Positions 16,501 to 25,503 of a stretch of DNA of 64,000 nt are shown piece by piece. The stretch's first letter is position 1; every line of letters starts with the position of its first letter. The notes under the pieces were generated by a model. The model had not been told where the DNA came from. It was given only the letters and a program-made list of their open reading frames with translations, and did no database searches. The DNA comes from Fretibacter rubidus (GTDB taxonomy: Bacteria; Pseudomonadota; Alphaproteobacteria; Caulobacterales; Maricaulaceae): NCBI RefSeq assembly GCF_041429785.1, contig NZ_CP163423.1, positions 2,356,001 to 2,420,000 on the forward strand, written 5' to 3'. The position numbers and the translations under genes were made by a program.

Positions 16501-19500
16501 CGACGAGCTTATATTACCGTCAAAGGTGGCCCGCGTTTGCACGGCACCATTATAATAAGCATAGCTATTCGTCGTGCGCGATGTGTTTTGATGGCTATTA
16601 TTTTTATAATTAGCCGTTGTTACCGTGTTGGCTGCACCTAGGGCATAAGAGGTACCTGCGCCATAATCATAGGTCGTAACGCTTTTGAAGGTCCCGTCCG
16701 AACGCTTGGTAATGGAGGTGTCATTCGTAATTTGGCTCTTATTGTTATAAATCTTGGTGCTTTGGAACGCGACTGTTGTCCCGTTTGCTTCATAATCTTT
16801 TTGAAGTGTCTGGCGGCCCATGGCGTCATAGCTCATAGATGAGCGCAGCGTACCGCCCGCGCCCGGCGTGCCCGTTGTAGATGATGTCGTGCGAACCTGC
16901 GTGACCTGCCCACCCGTATTATAGGTGTAGTTTTCACGGTGGGTGGTTGTTGTCGTGGTCGCCGTACCGCCCTTTGGGAAGGTGTATGTTGTGGTATCTT
17001 TGAGCGTATAAGCGCGTTGCCCCGCCGCGTCATAGGCGATGTCAACACCGTTTGCGCCGCGCACAATGGACGTCCCAAGCAGAGCACCATCCGCCGTGGT
17101 CATGCGGTTCATATTATCGAACTTATACCACATATCTTTGGTGGTCGTCGTGGTCGAGGCCACGCCCTGCCCGTCAAGTGTACGGTGTGTGGAAAGCGTG
17201 CGGCGGATATTGCCCTGTGCGTCATACTCAAACACTTTGGACGCTGCCGGTAGTTTCGTCGTATAGCCAGATTGCACCGCTGTGCCAAGTTCGCTCCAGC
17301 TTTTAATTCGGCCTAGCGCGTCATATGTCGCGCGCGCATTTTGAAGCGTGATATGTGTTGTTGTCGTATAGGTTCCAGGAACAAGGCCATTCTCTTGAAG
17401 GAACTGTTGATACGTTCCGTGATAATCATCATAGTCAACCGCTTCATAATAATCGTCATAATAGTCGTCACTATGTTGAACAGTCGTCGTTTGAGTGAAC
17501 TTTTCAGATGTCAAATTACCCGTTTTATCATAGCCATAATCCGTCGTACGCGATACGTTATAATTACTATAAACGGCCCCGCTTATGACCAGCTTATCAA
17601 GCTTGCTTGTATTCAGATAATGATAAGTCTGCGTGTCCAGACCTACACCCGAAGCCTGTGCTAAGCGTCCGCCCTTATCATAGGTATAATTAACCTGACG
17701 GTTCTCCAGATCATGGCTTTGAATGGCCTTGTTAAAGACATCCTTATAGACCTTGCTTTGCTTACCATTTGCAATCGTTGTCGTCTGGAGCCAACCGCCA
17801 TTGCCTGCCAAAACGCCCGTCCCGCTAAAGCTATAGCTGGTCGCGGTGATATCGCCCCCGATGGCGCGCTGGACAACAATGCGGCCCTGCGCGTCATAAT
17901 CAGTGGACGCAAAATCAGGCCCACCAGGTATCGTCGTGCCTGTAATTTTATCAAAATAAGAGTTTGTGACCGCAACATTATTCCACTGCTTATATTGCTG
18001 CCCAAGCCCGTCATAAGAGAAGTAATCAATCAGGCCGCTAGCGTGATTAATTTGGGTCAGATTGCCCATCTTATCGAAGGTGTTTGTTGTAACCCGGCCA
18101 AGCTGATCGGTAATCTTTCGGGCGTTGCCTTGGATATCATAGCCCGTTGTGACCGTGCTGCCATCAGCAGCCGTCGTTTTTGTAATCAAGGCTTGAGTGC
18201 CATTATACCCCGTACCCGCCAGCAAGGTTTGCTTGGTCAGATTGCCATTGGCATCTTTACTGGCCACCAGACGTCCAGAGATATCATAATAGTAATATTC
18301 CGTGGGGCGGACATTGGATTTAACGCCGTTCTCGCCCGTGATTGACACGGTTGGGCTCTGGACCTTTGTGCGACGGCCCATTGTATTATAGGTGTAATTA
18401 ATCGTTTTATTATTGGCATCAGTCTCAGAAATCACCTCACCAAAAGCATTATAACCGCGCTTAGTTACAAAATCAGCGCGCAGTTTTGTACCCGCCGCAT
18501 TATGATGCTCGCGCTCCGGCTCACGCACCTCAATCGCTAAGTTACGCGCATCATATTTAGTAATGACCGCAGCCATATCGGATTCATAATCCGTGTTAAT
18601 CCTATTGGCATTGGCACCATTAGACGACACACCCCAAACGGCCAGAACCTGCGCAATCGTCTTATTATCAATATTGCGTCCGTTAGACGTCATAACCAGG
18701 CTTTGGTTACCGTTATTATCATACATGAAGTATTTATAAGCGCCGTCACCCGAGTTGGTACGCCATAAGCGCCCAGCGTTATCATAAGCCATTTTCTCAG
18801 CGTATTTGCCGTTAATCCCGCGCTCTGATACATCACCAAAGGCGTTATATCTGGTGTTCACCGTATCCAATGCCGCCCCCCCGCGGCTCCATGTAGAGCC
18901 CGATTTGACCACAGCGCCCTGCGCCGTTACCCGGCCCTCTTTATCAAAGTCATACCCAATGCCTTCAATCTGCGTCGCCCCATTGGTCACCCGCGCATAT
19001 TCTTCGCGCACCATCTGACCCTTGGCATCATAGCGGTACGTCCGCACAAAACCGTTACCATCCGTCACAGAGGTCAGGCGCCCACCCTTGGCATAAACAT
19101 AATGAGAATCAGAGGCGACCGTTCCTGTGGTGCCATATTTATAAACACGCGAGACATCATTTAGGCCGTTATAGAGATATTGCACCTTAGGACTAACAAG
19201 AGTGGTTCCATCCCGATAATCATCATAAGCACTGCGCGTCTCGTAATTCATGCGCCCCTGATTATCATAAGCGTAGTCAATATATTCGCCCGTCGCTTCC
19301 GTCTTGCGCGTGACTTGACCAAGCGCATTATAGGTATAGCTGATGTTAGAATGCACCGTGGTCTCACCCGTGCTGCCGTTAAAGACTTTCACATGATAGC
19401 GTGTCTCGCCTGTACGACGACCGTTAAGGTCATAAAAGAAATCAGTAATGCGGTTATCCGCCCCACCCGTGCCGTCATGTTTCAATTCACGCGTGACATT

Positions 19501-22500
19501 GCCATCCGCATTATACGTCCAGTCAACAACATAGCCGCCCGCATCCACCTGACGGGTCTTGCGACCAAGCGCATCATAAGTGCTAACCGTTTGCCCACCA
19601 TTCGGATCAATAACCTTCGTTACATTGCCATTGGCGTCATACTGATATTGCGTGCGCAAATCATTAGTCGCCGCCGTAATCGACAGGCTAGTCCCGAACT
19701 TAGCCGTCTGCACATCATGCACATAGCTGTCCGTCATACGGTTGAGTTTATCATAAACAAAGGTTGTACGGCGGTAGGCGCCTGAACCCGCTGGCGGCGT
19801 GCCCAAAGCATTGGTCGGCAAGCTCACCTTTGTGCCGTAAACCCGCGTTTCCATAAGGTTGCTATTGGCGTCGTAAAAATTACGCACCAGCGTGCCCTCA
19901 GGGCTAATCTGATGCGTGACGCGGTCCATACTGTCGTAGTAATAAAGCGTGCGCGCCCCGTTCGCGTCTTTGCTCTCAATCAGATTGCCGCGCCGATCAT
20001 AGGTAAAATACTCAGTCGGCGTAACTGTCGATGCGCTGCTATCAGCCCCTGATGTATAGATGCTAACCGCGTCGCCTTTTTTCTGGATGAGTTGATCGGC
20101 ATTATCATAAACATAAGTCGTGGTTCGAGCTTCTGTACGCCCAAAAGCCTCAATGGCCTTTGTCTGATTACCACGGCTGTCATACTCATATTTATTGATA
20201 ATCTCAGATGCTACCAAACCGCCCGTACTGTTGTAGACATTCGCGATAACCCGGCTCTGGGTCATCTGGCCGCGCTTGTCATAAGTATTATGGGTATAGC
20301 CGCCGAGCTTATTGCGGACAGAGGCCCGCTGTCCAAAAGCTGTATAGCTATAGGCCTCATATTTACCAAGCGCATCTGTAACGCGGGTCACCTGCCCTAG
20401 CTTATCATAGGCAAAGGTCGTCGTCGCCCCATTGCGCTTAACAGTTCTCTGCTCGCCAAAGGCCGTATAGGTAAAGTCTGTATGATAGCCCAAAGCATCC
20501 GTGGTGCGCGTGAGCTCCCCCGCACGGTTATAGCTATTCGTCGTCGTATTACCATTCGGATCCGTGGACGTTTTAACCTGACCAAAACCGTTATAAGTGA
20601 ACGAACTCACCCCACCTTCTGCATTGGTCTGCGTGAGGACATTGCCGCGCTTATCATGGGTGAAGTTTGTGGTTTGATTAGCAGTCGCATAAGCATGCAC
20701 ATTGCGCGTATCAACGACCTGAGTTAGATTACCCAGACCATCATAGGCGTAATTTGTCTGATTACGAGAGCCCGATGTTCCTACATTATATTCAAACTTG
20801 TGCTTAAGTCGCCCCGCAGCATCATTGACAAAAAGAACGCGGCTCTCATCCCGGCCCTGGCCATAGGCCCTTATATCCCACGCAACCTCACCATTGGCAT
20901 AGTAGCCCTTATAATTTCTCGTCCCATTGGCGTCGTAAACAGATGACAAACGCCCCTGATGGTCATAGCTGTATTTTGTATCAACCCAGCCGCCCTTATT
21001 GGTGCTGTTTATCGTTGATGTACTCCAGCTATCGGTCGGGGTCACTTTACCCGTCCAGCGGATCTCGCGCGTCATGCGCCCCGCCGCATCATAGTCAAAA
21101 CGCTTCACATAGCCTTCTGCATCAACACTAAAGCGTAGCACATTGCCAGCCGTATAGTAATTGCGGCTAATGCGGGCATTAGCCGCATTCCCCGCCGCCC
21201 AGCTGTTCATTTGCCCCTCAGTCGGTACACTTGAGGTCGTGCGCGTGTTCGCATATTGTGTGGTCTTCGTCACATTACCGCGATTATCGTAATTAAACCG
21301 AGTCACGGAACCCGTGCTGTCAATACTATAAACCATTTGGTTTTTAGTATTATAGACCGCGTAACCTGAACGATTAGAACTCGCCGAACCCAAAGCCGCC
21401 ACGGCGGCCTTAACAGTCGTGTATTTATAATTCGATTGCGTAGAAAGACCCTGAGCATAGTTGATAGTTTGACGCACCAAACCAATAGCGGCACTGCTGC
21501 TACCGTAGACATACTCCGTAACCCGCCCTAGAGGATTAATTTGGAAGCGCAAATTTCCTTGGCCGTCATAGACATAACGCGTCAAAAGATCTGTTGCGGT
21601 GCTTTTGGAAATTGCACCATGCGCGGCATTAAATGTGCCCGTGCGATAAGCCGTAGGAACGGCATTCACATAGCTATCTTCTTGGATTTTACGCCCTGCC
21701 TTGTCATAGGTAATGCGCGTAAGGTAACCATCGCCATTGAGCGTACCTACAACCCGCCCGTCGCGGTCATAAAACGTACGATCAACCGCATCTTTAGCGT
21801 TGGCCGATGGCAAATAAGCACTCGCCGATGTGCCCGAGTGCAAATTCGTAAGCTGCGCCGCGCTGAGCTTGTTAAAATAGCCTTTGGTCTGAACAAGACG
21901 ACCCGCATGATCATAGCTATAGGTCGTGACAGAGCCGTCGCCCATCACCGTGCGCGTGACCTGCCCTTTATTATCATAAGCTGTCCACTGCCAGATATCG
22001 TAACTATGGTGATTGGTCGCTTGATTGATATCGCGCCGCACGTCTTTGGCTTGCAGCGTATTATTTGGATTATCCAACGTAGCCAGCATAGCGGTACGCG
22101 CAGCTGTGGCCTTGTAATTTGTATAACGCGCAGCCGCAATCTGGCGGCCATTTTTGTCATAACGGAACTCTTGAACAAACCCTGCATGATCAACAATCGC
22201 TGTGTTATTGCCTGCCTCGTCATATATAAAATAGGTCTTAAGCCCAGTCTCATCCGTGCTCACCCGAAGCCGGCCATCCTTGTCATATTTATGGGTGGAT
22301 GTCCCCGTCACATCAAAAGAACCGCTACTGGTCGTGCTAATAAGGTTGCCAGCTTTGTTATATGTCGAGGTCGTGACAGCCCCGCCAGCCGTCGTCACAA
22401 TCGTCTTGGTCGCCGCATCATTAAACACAATGCTGGTCGTGCCGCCGTTAACGTCGCGCGACGTTACCATGCGGCCAAGGCCATCATAGGTATAGATAGA

Positions 22501-24135
22501 CCCAATATCGCGTGTTGACTTGCTCGTTAAAAGACGCCCGCCGCTATCATAAGTATAGCGTAAGTCCGCATAACCTTCCGCCGTTGTTGCCCCGCCGCTA
22601 GCATTCGTATCACCATAATTAATTGTGCGCGTGCGATTGCCTTTGGCATCGTAGAGGTGACGCGTTAATTGCGACTCATTACGGTCGCGCCCGTTCCGCC
22701 ACGCATCCATTTGCGACAATGTCGGTATCGCCGAACTTGTACTATAGCCGTTCTCTGGATATTGAATCTCGTAAGTGAGATTACCCGCCGAGTCATAGCG
22801 GTATTCCGTGACAGAGCCCTGCGCGCTGATGCTATAGCGAAGATGCCCCTCCCCGTCATAAACGAAGCGGTCATAACCCCAAACATTTGACGCGGTTGCG
22901 TCAGAACGTTCTGATTGCACCCGCGTCAGATTGTTGTTCGCATCATAGATGTTATTTGTATGACGTCCGGCTTGGTCAATAACCTTGGTGACATTACCCC
23001 GTGCATCATATTGGTAAGTTGTGGTTTTGCCCTGCGCGTCCTTAACTGACGTCACATTACCTGAACTGTCATATGTAAAGTAATTAGAGTGATCAATGCC
23101 ATTGGCAGGGGCATAAATGCGCGAACGCGTTAGCTGTTCATTCGCGTCATGGTACAAAATCGCGCGCGTGCCCGAGGGATCGTAAATATTTGTATAAGCA
23201 TTATTGCTCGCATATGTCAGCCGCGTCTGCCGATCCGGCTCGCCATTCCCTGGCTTTTGCGTGATGTGCGTAATACGCCCTGAACTATCATAGGCAAAAT
23301 CAACGCGCGAACCATCCGTTTGCGTAACGCTCGCGATACGCTTAGTCGACCCATGATAGCTATAATTGGTCGCGTAAATCTTGCCATCAGAGACAGAGCT
23401 ATTCTCAGGCGTAAGGTCCGTTGTAACCTTAATCAGCCGGTTAGAGCTATCATACGCATAACGCGTGCGCGTATGCGTTTTGACGGACCCGCCATTAGCA
23501 TAGGTCTCAATCGAGGTGATGTTATTTCCAGACCACGTATATTTAAGATAGCCGCCATCCGCCGTTGTTACTTTTGACAACTTTGAACCAGAATATGTGA
23601 ATGTGACCTTGTTATTGTCACGGTCATAGGCCTCACGGATATAAGTCCCCGTGCCAAAATAAACCTCACGCGCGCCGCTATTGCCGTCTGTCCATGTCCA
23701 TTTTGATGATGCATAGGTGATTTTATCATGCGCCCCCGCCCCGTCCGTCGCCCAATAAGCCGCAACGCCAGATATGGTCTTGTAAGTATAGGTCACCTCA
23801 GAACCATCCGCAGAAATGCGGTTGATTGTGCTACCCGCCGCATTAATCGACCCTGAATGGCTGCGGACCCGGCGATCTGTACTCTGACGCCAATGATCGC
23901 CGTTTTCATCCAGCGCGCCTAGAGAGTTATAGGTTCGGCTGATGCCAACATCGCGACCCTTACCAACTAAAAAGTCGTCTTGGCGGTTAATCAATAGGTT
24001 GCCTGTCGCGGCATTTACAGAAATAACGTCGCCGCCGCGCCCCTGCACGCCGCCGCCCAAGAGGCCCGCCGTGCCTATCTGCGCGGCAGAACTCCGCTCA
24101 AACCCAGCGCCCAGACCTGTAAATACTGCAACCAT
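13597..24135 (-). CDS. giant RHS/YD-repeat polymorphic toxin with LysM, Hint and C-terminal tip
   Basis: This protein has 3512 residues. No signal peptide is visible (start MVAVFTGLGAGFERSSAAQI). From about residue 60 to 2600 it is an almost unbroken series of YD repeats (for example YDAAGRMTREIRW, YDALGRKTRQVDA), which in this family form a hollow beta cage. Then come LysM (about 2667-2717; YTVRSGDTLQSIAANIYGD), an Ala/Gly-rich hydrophobic segment with internal repeats (about 2745-2995), a Hint autoprotease (C3004-N3168) and a 344-residue tip. No T6SS VgrG, PAAR or Tc genes are nearby, so the export route is unknown. Bases 13.6-14.6 kb (tip) are A/T-richer than the body. A lipoprotein gene follows at once. 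Confidence 0.93.
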   Translation of the reverse strand: MVAVFTGLGAGFERSSAAQIGTAGLLGGGVQGRGGDVISVNAATGNLLINRQDDFLVGKGRDVGISRTYNSLGALDENGDHWRQSTDRRVRSHSGSINAAGSTINRISADGSEVTYTYKTISGVAAYWATDGAGAHDKITYASSKWTWTDGNSGAREVYFGTGTYIREAYDRDNNKVTFTYSGSKLSKVTTADGGYLKYTWSGNNITSIETYANGGSVKTHTRTRYAYDSSNRLIKVTTDLTPENSSVSDGKIYATNYSYHGSTKRIASVTQTDGSRVDFAYDSSGRITHITQKPGNGEPDRQTRLTYASNNAYTNIYDPSGTRAILYHDANEQLTRSRIYAPANGIDHSNYFTYDSSGNVTSVKDAQGKTTTYQYDARGNVTKVIDQAGRHTNNIYDANNNLTRVQSERSDATASNVWGYDRFVYDGEGHLRYSISAQGSVTEYRYDSAGNLTYEIQYPENGYSTSSAIPTLSQMDAWRNGRDRNESQLTRHLYDAKGNRTRTINYGDTNASGGATTAEGYADLRYTYDSGGRLLTSKSTRDIGSIYTYDGLGRMVTSRDVNGGTTSIVFNDAATKTIVTTAGGAVTTSTYNKAGNLISTTSSGSFDVTGTSTHKYDKDGRLRVSTDETGLKTYFIYDEAGNNTAIVDHAGFVQEFRYDKNGRQIAAARYTNYKATAARTAMLATLDNPNNTLQAKDVRRDINQATNHHSYDIWQWTAYDNKGQVTRTVMGDGSVTTYSYDHAGRLVQTKGYFNKLSAAQLTNLHSGTSASAYLPSANAKDAVDRTFYDRDGRVVGTLNGDGYLTRITYDKAGRKIQEDSYVNAVPTAYRTGTFNAAHGAISKSTATDLLTRYVYDGQGNLRFQINPLGRVTEYVYGSSSAAIGLVRQTINYAQGLSTQSNYKYTTVKAAVAALGSASSNRSGYAVYNTKNQMVYSIDSTGSVTRFNYDNRGNVTKTTQYANTRTTSSVPTEGQMNSWAAGNAANARISRNYYTAGNVLRFSVDAEGYVKRFDYDAAGRMTREIRWTGKVTPTDSWSTSTINSTNKGGWVDTKYSYDHQGRLSSVYDANGTRNYKGYYANGEVAWDIRAYGQGRDESRVLFVNDAAGRLKHKFEYNVGTSGSRNQTNYAYDGLGNLTQVVDTRNVHAYATANQTTNFTHDKRGNVLTQTNAEGGVSSFTYNGFGQVKTSTDPNGNTTTNSYNRAGELTRTTDALGYHTDFTYTAFGEQRTVKRNGATTTFAYDKLGQVTRVTDALGKYEAYSYTAFGQRASVRNKLGGYTHNTYDKRGQMTQSRVIANVYNSTGGLVASEIINKYEYDSRGNQTKAIEAFGRTEARTTTYVYDNADQLIQKKGDAVSIYTSGADSSASTVTPTEYFTYDRRGNLIESKDANGARTLYYYDSMDRVTHQISPEGTLVRNFYDANSNLMETRVYGTKVSLPTNALGTPPAGSGAYRRTTFVYDKLNRMTDSYVHDVQTAKFGTSLSITAATNDLRTQYQYDANGNVTKVIDPNGGQTVSTYDALGRKTRQVDAGGYVVDWTYNADGNVTRELKHDGTGGADNRITDFFYDLNGRRTGETRYHVKVFNGSTGETTVHSNISYTYNALGQVTRKTEATGEYIDYAYDNQGRMNYETRSAYDDYRDGTTLVSPKVQYLYNGLNDVSRVYKYGTTGTVASDSHYVYAKGGRLTSVTDGNGFVRTYRYDAKGQMVREEYARVTNGATQIEGIGYDFDKEGRVTAQGAVVKSGSTWSRGGAALDTVNTRYNAFGDVSERGINGKYAEKMAYDNAGRLWRTNSGDGAYKYFMYDNNGNQSLVMTSNGRNIDNKTIAQVLAVWGVSSNGANANRINTDYESDMAAVITKYDARNLAIEVREPEREHHNAAGTKLRADFVTKRGYNAFGEVISETDANNKTINYTYNTMGRRTKVQSPTVSITGENGVKSNVRPTEYYYYDISGRLVASKDANGNLTKQTLLAGTGYNGTQALITKTTAADGSTVTTGYDIQGNARKITDQLGRVTTNTFDKMGNLTQINHASGLIDYFSYDGLGQQYKQWNNVAVTNSYFDKITGTTIPGGPDFASTDYDAQGRIVVQRAIGGDITATSYSFSGTGVLAGNGGWLQTTTIANGKQSKVYKDVFNKAIQSHDLENRQVNYTYDKGGRLAQASGVGLDTQTYHYLNTSKLDKLVISGAVYSNYNVSRTTDYGYDKTGNLTSEKFTQTTTVQHSDDYYDDYYEAVDYDDYHGTYQQFLQENGLVPGTYTTTTHITLQNARATYDALGRIKSWSELGTAVQSGYTTKLPAASKVFEYDAQGNIRRTLSTHRTLDGQGVASTTTTTKDMWYKFDNMNRMTTADGALLGTSIVRGANGVDIAYDAAGQRAYTLKDTTTYTFPKGGTATTTTTTHRENYTYNTGGQVTQVRTTSSTTGTPGAGGTLRSSMSYDAMGRQTLQKDYEANGTTVAFQSTKIYNNKSQITNDTSITKRSDGTFKSVTTYDYGAGTSYALGAANTVTTANYKNNSHQNTSRTTNSYAYYNGAVQTRATFDGNISSSSDRINTTYYTNSKSGVLLSARVSDGRARTVTFTVDNQGQTIRRDERDYKAGGDPHEIWYRYGGTEMGYVGNNGTFNTSYSQSITDRTTTPTTGTNAGAFKHGRTTGANHADFESAYKAINSYSQGSTSGSYTVRSGDTLQSIAANIYGDSSLWYKIASANGMTGSAALIEGQSLNLPSGVVKSTHNASTFKPYAPGDVQGDLNPTTPQPQNAAKGKKCGVLGAILLVVVAVVVTLATAGAAAAIIGPAGAAAGTAGAAGSALAGAGAALTGGGLGLSGLTAVAVGAGAAAAGSIASQAVGVATGIQDKFSWKNVALAAIGGGISAGLGNIDALSTTAKGLTTADKIARGAASAAAGSAISQGIGVATGLQDKFSWASVAAAGVAGGVSAGISGAVGRFAHSIADGRTAGAIAGAIQGGAAAIASAATRSAINGTSFSDGIIAAIPDVVGQALSGYIDACFVADTLIHTPDGLKRIDEIKVGDWVYSRDEHFNNHDVHQKQVIELYRFENRTTLDVTIAFKDGAENVLRTTPEHPFAVIEGRVLQDAIEGHRQAINGETLSMVNTYDWRSAGDLSVGDRVIGINGQEGLVTALDEVDELSTVHNFAVEDHHTYYVGESGVWVHNRYKYDMPKDEYKALKETHGKEKADAMAKVYREDNILKKFGITDASRIAEIRKIRDETVANRNIDSNYRTPLIASNGKIDLSVGSKADLARALGFAGYDEGYDVVKKFYRKDQLFFEAILATDPALISAGQKLSSGTWSNDNRNFVMQDNLSIQEFNIIASVGLWKNFVGVDKFPSGDTKKGNWTGAEVQNIAGVKSASTDPVDAGLKVRQAVLSVAKSINYGSNSGTSGAERGVVFSTNAQMEIGISQIAIGSYTATAFIDFRKTNHVAFAHAHRDADQTVGPGDNLITRTIDKPNFMITRNSRKITEIGRQTYNSKANDYVIRELNSDGTARNWKNFDFTVEN
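13600..14631 (-). other. C-terminal toxin tip with JAMM-like HxH-x7-G-x2-D motif
   Basis: This covers residues 3169-3512 of the RHS protein, after the Hint cleavage site. The first 200 or so residues look helical and are not recognised. Near the end, HAHRDADQTVGPGD places H3440, H3442, G3450 and D3453 in the exact spacing of the JAMM/JAB zinc motif (HxH-x7-S-x2-D), with Ser replaced by Gly. A glutamate at the start of an upstream strand (AERGVVF or QMEIGI) could supply the fourth element. The fold is inferred; it may be a peptidase, a deamidase-like relative or an inactive version. Confidence 0.55.
14632..15126 (-). other. Hint (intein/hedgehog-type) autoprocessing domain of the RHS protein
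   Basis: This covers residues 3004-3168. It opens with CFVADTLIHTPDGLKRIDEI (nucleophile C3004), has the block-B-like RTTPEHPF, and closes with DHHTYYVGESGVWVHN. The residue after the terminal Asn is Arg, not Cys/Ser/Thr, so cleavage without splicing is expected. In polymorphic toxins this domain frees the C-terminal tip. Confidence 0.9.
15160..15900 (-). repeat. Ala/Gly-rich hydrophobic segment with internal repeats in the RHS protein
   Basis: This encodes about residues 2745-2992. Two related units are visible: GVATGIQDKFSWKNVALAAI and GVATGLQDKFSWASVAAAGV, each followed by a Gly/Ala-rich stretch. The segment begins with ILLVVVAVVVTLATAGAAAA, which could span a membrane. Similar segments precede pretoxin domains in other RHS proteins and may help tip translocation. 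The decayed RHS copy at 46.1-46.8 kb carries the same units. Confidence 0.75.
15985..16135 (-). other. LysM domain in the RHS protein
   Basis: YTVRSGDTLQSIAANIYGD, then SSLWYKIASANGM and EGQSLNLPSG, form one LysM repeat (about residues 2667-2717). LysM binds N-acetylglucosamine polymers such as peptidoglycan. It sits between the YD cage and the hydrophobic segment, where the usual RHS core end would be. Confidence 0.88.
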
Positions 24136-24410
24136 GATAAACTCGTGATAAAATTACTCTCACTTCCCTAATCAGGAACAAAACAAAAAAGTTTAGAAAA
24201 AAATTTGAAAAATACTGATTGCAACAATTTGCTAGGTAGGAAGAACAGATTGAACAAGAAAAAAGTGCACATTATCAATTCTTTAGAGATTAATTTTTAA
24301 AACTGACTGTCTGAGCGAATTAATCAGCTCGTCTAGCTTTGATTTCTACAAATAGCGCAACTAGCAATGTATATCTGCATTAAATGTCAGCGGTTTCATT
24401 ACGCGTTTGA
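24136..24410. other. A/T-rich spacer between divergent RHS and fliQ genes
   Basis: No gene is supported here. The left part must hold the leader of the RHS gene: GAAGTGAGAG at about 24155-24164 is the nearest purine-rich sequence to its ATG, but spacing is long. Runs of A and T are frequent. No clear dyad or hairpin was found. Confidence 0.5.
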
Positions 24411-24439
24411 CTTACACAATTCTTAGGGTAGCCTATAAA
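24411..24439 (+). promoter_or_regulatory. possible promoter of the fliQ-fliR-flhB-flhA operon
   Basis: CTTACA (24411-24416) and TATAAA (24434-24439) are separated by 17 bases, and the fliQ ribosome-binding sequence GGGGGAGAG follows about ten bases later. No sigma-28 or sigma-54 consensus was recognised. This is a visual match only. Confidence 0.35.
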
Positions 24440-24461
24440 TACAAACTTGGGGGAGAGAATT

Positions 24462-24728
24462 GTGGGAACAGATCAAGCGGTATATCTGCTTAGTCAGATG
24501 GTTTGGAACGCGCTTATTGTTGCAGCGCCCATATTACTCGCAACGCTCTTTGTAGGCCTCTTGATTAGTATCTTTCAAGTCACCACACAACTTCAAGAGA
24601 TAACCCTGAGTTATGTCCCAAAAATACTCGTCACAGCATTTTTATTAATTGGCCTGGGGCCTTGGATGATTGGACGTATTGGTAGTTTTGCAACGTCGTT
24701 ATATCAAATCATACCCGGGTTAAGTTGA
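24462..24728 (+). CDS. fliQ: flagellar export apparatus protein FliQ
   Basis: FliQ here has 88 residues, the usual length, with two hydrophobic helices (ALIVAAPILLATLFVGLLIS and ILVTAFLLIGLGPWMIG) and the conserved FQVTTQLQEITLSYVPK loop. It is part of the FliPQR export gate in the inner membrane. The GTG at 24462 follows GGGGGAGAG with normal spacing; a TTG further upstream falls within that ribosome-binding sequence. It is the first gene of a plus-strand operon with fliR, flhB and flhA, seven bases before fliR. Confidence 0.95.
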   Translation: MGTDQAVYLLSQMVWNALIVAAPILLATLFVGLLISIFQVTTQLQEITLSYVPKILVTAFLLIGLGPWMIGRIGSFATSLYQIIPGLS

Positions 24729-24735
24729 CGGTAGC

Positions 24736-25494
24736 ATGGAAGAATTTACATCGCAAATTTTAGCTATTCTGCTTATTAGCTTACGCATTTCGCCAACTTT
24801 TGCCTTTGCGCCACCCTTTACCCTTCTGCGAGTCCCAACAACAATTCGCGTCTTGTTAGGAGTCAGTTTGGCGACTTGGCTAGTACTATCAAAGCCCGAA
24901 GCGACATATCTTAGAGACATCAATTTATACAATCTACCGATGCTGGCATTAGGTGAGATAATCATTGGCACAACACTAATGCTATCATTGCAATGGGTAA
25001 GCGCAGCAATTTTGATGATTGGGCGTGCTGTAGATGTGCAAACAGGCTTTGGCCTTGCCTTACTCATAGACCCGACAACTCGGTCGCAACGCCCGCTAAT
25101 TGGGACAATATTCGCCTATGCTGCTGGCGCGGTTTTTTTCTCGCTTGATGCTCCGACAGACCTGCTTATTATATGGGCGGAGTCGATTGAACGACTACCT
25201 CTTGGGGCTGGCTTCATTGAGCCAAATATATCTGTATTTTTAGCTTTTATTTCAACAGCCTTCGCCTTAGCGACAGGTTTAGCAGGCATTATATTTTTAA
25301 CATTGTTTCTGATTGACTTAACGGTTGCTTTCCTTTCCCGCACACTCCCGCAAATGAATGTATTGTTGATTGGTTTTCAGGTCAAAACATTAGCCGTGTT
25401 AGCAACACTACCTATTGCTATCGGCTATTCTATTGCCACTTATATTCGGCTAGTACGCCTGTCTATAGAGACAATCCCTATGATGGCCTGGTAA
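24736..25494 (+). CDS. fliR: flagellar export apparatus protein FliR
   Basis: FliR here has 252 residues. It is a polytopic membrane protein of the type III export gate, with several hydrophobic helices and typical elements RISPTFAFAPPF near the start, then GRAVDVQTGFGLALLIDPTT and LPQMNVLLIGFQVKTL. It lies seven bases after fliQ and nine before flhB. The expected order fliQ-fliR-flhB-flhA supports the assignment; fliP is on the opposite strand 7 kb away. Confidence 0.95.
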   Translation: MEEFTSQILAILLISLRISPTFAFAPPFTLLRVPTTIRVLLGVSLATWLVLSKPEATYLRDINLYNLPMLALGEIIIGTTLMLSLQWVSAAILMIGRAVDVQTGFGLALLIDPTTRSQRPLIGTIFAYAAGAVFFSLDAPTDLLIIWAESIERLPLGAGFIEPNISVFLAFISTAFALATGLAGIIFLTLFLIDLTVAFLSRTLPQMNVLLIGFQVKTLAVLATLPIAIGYSIATYIRLVRLSIETIPMMAW

Positions 25495-25503
25495 AGGCCA
25501 CTC

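Noticed and set aside
21541-22518. Long plus-strand open frame of 325 codons inside the RHS gene
   Set aside because: It is antisense to regular YD repeats. The repeat coding pattern leaves open frames on the opposite strand, and its translation is rich in Arg, Ile and Ala without any domain.
16000-24000. Regularly recurring motifs suggestive of a repeat array or CRISPR
   Set aside because: The recurrences are degenerate YD-repeat codons in one continuous reading frame. Units vary in length and sequence, with no identical direct repeats and spacers.
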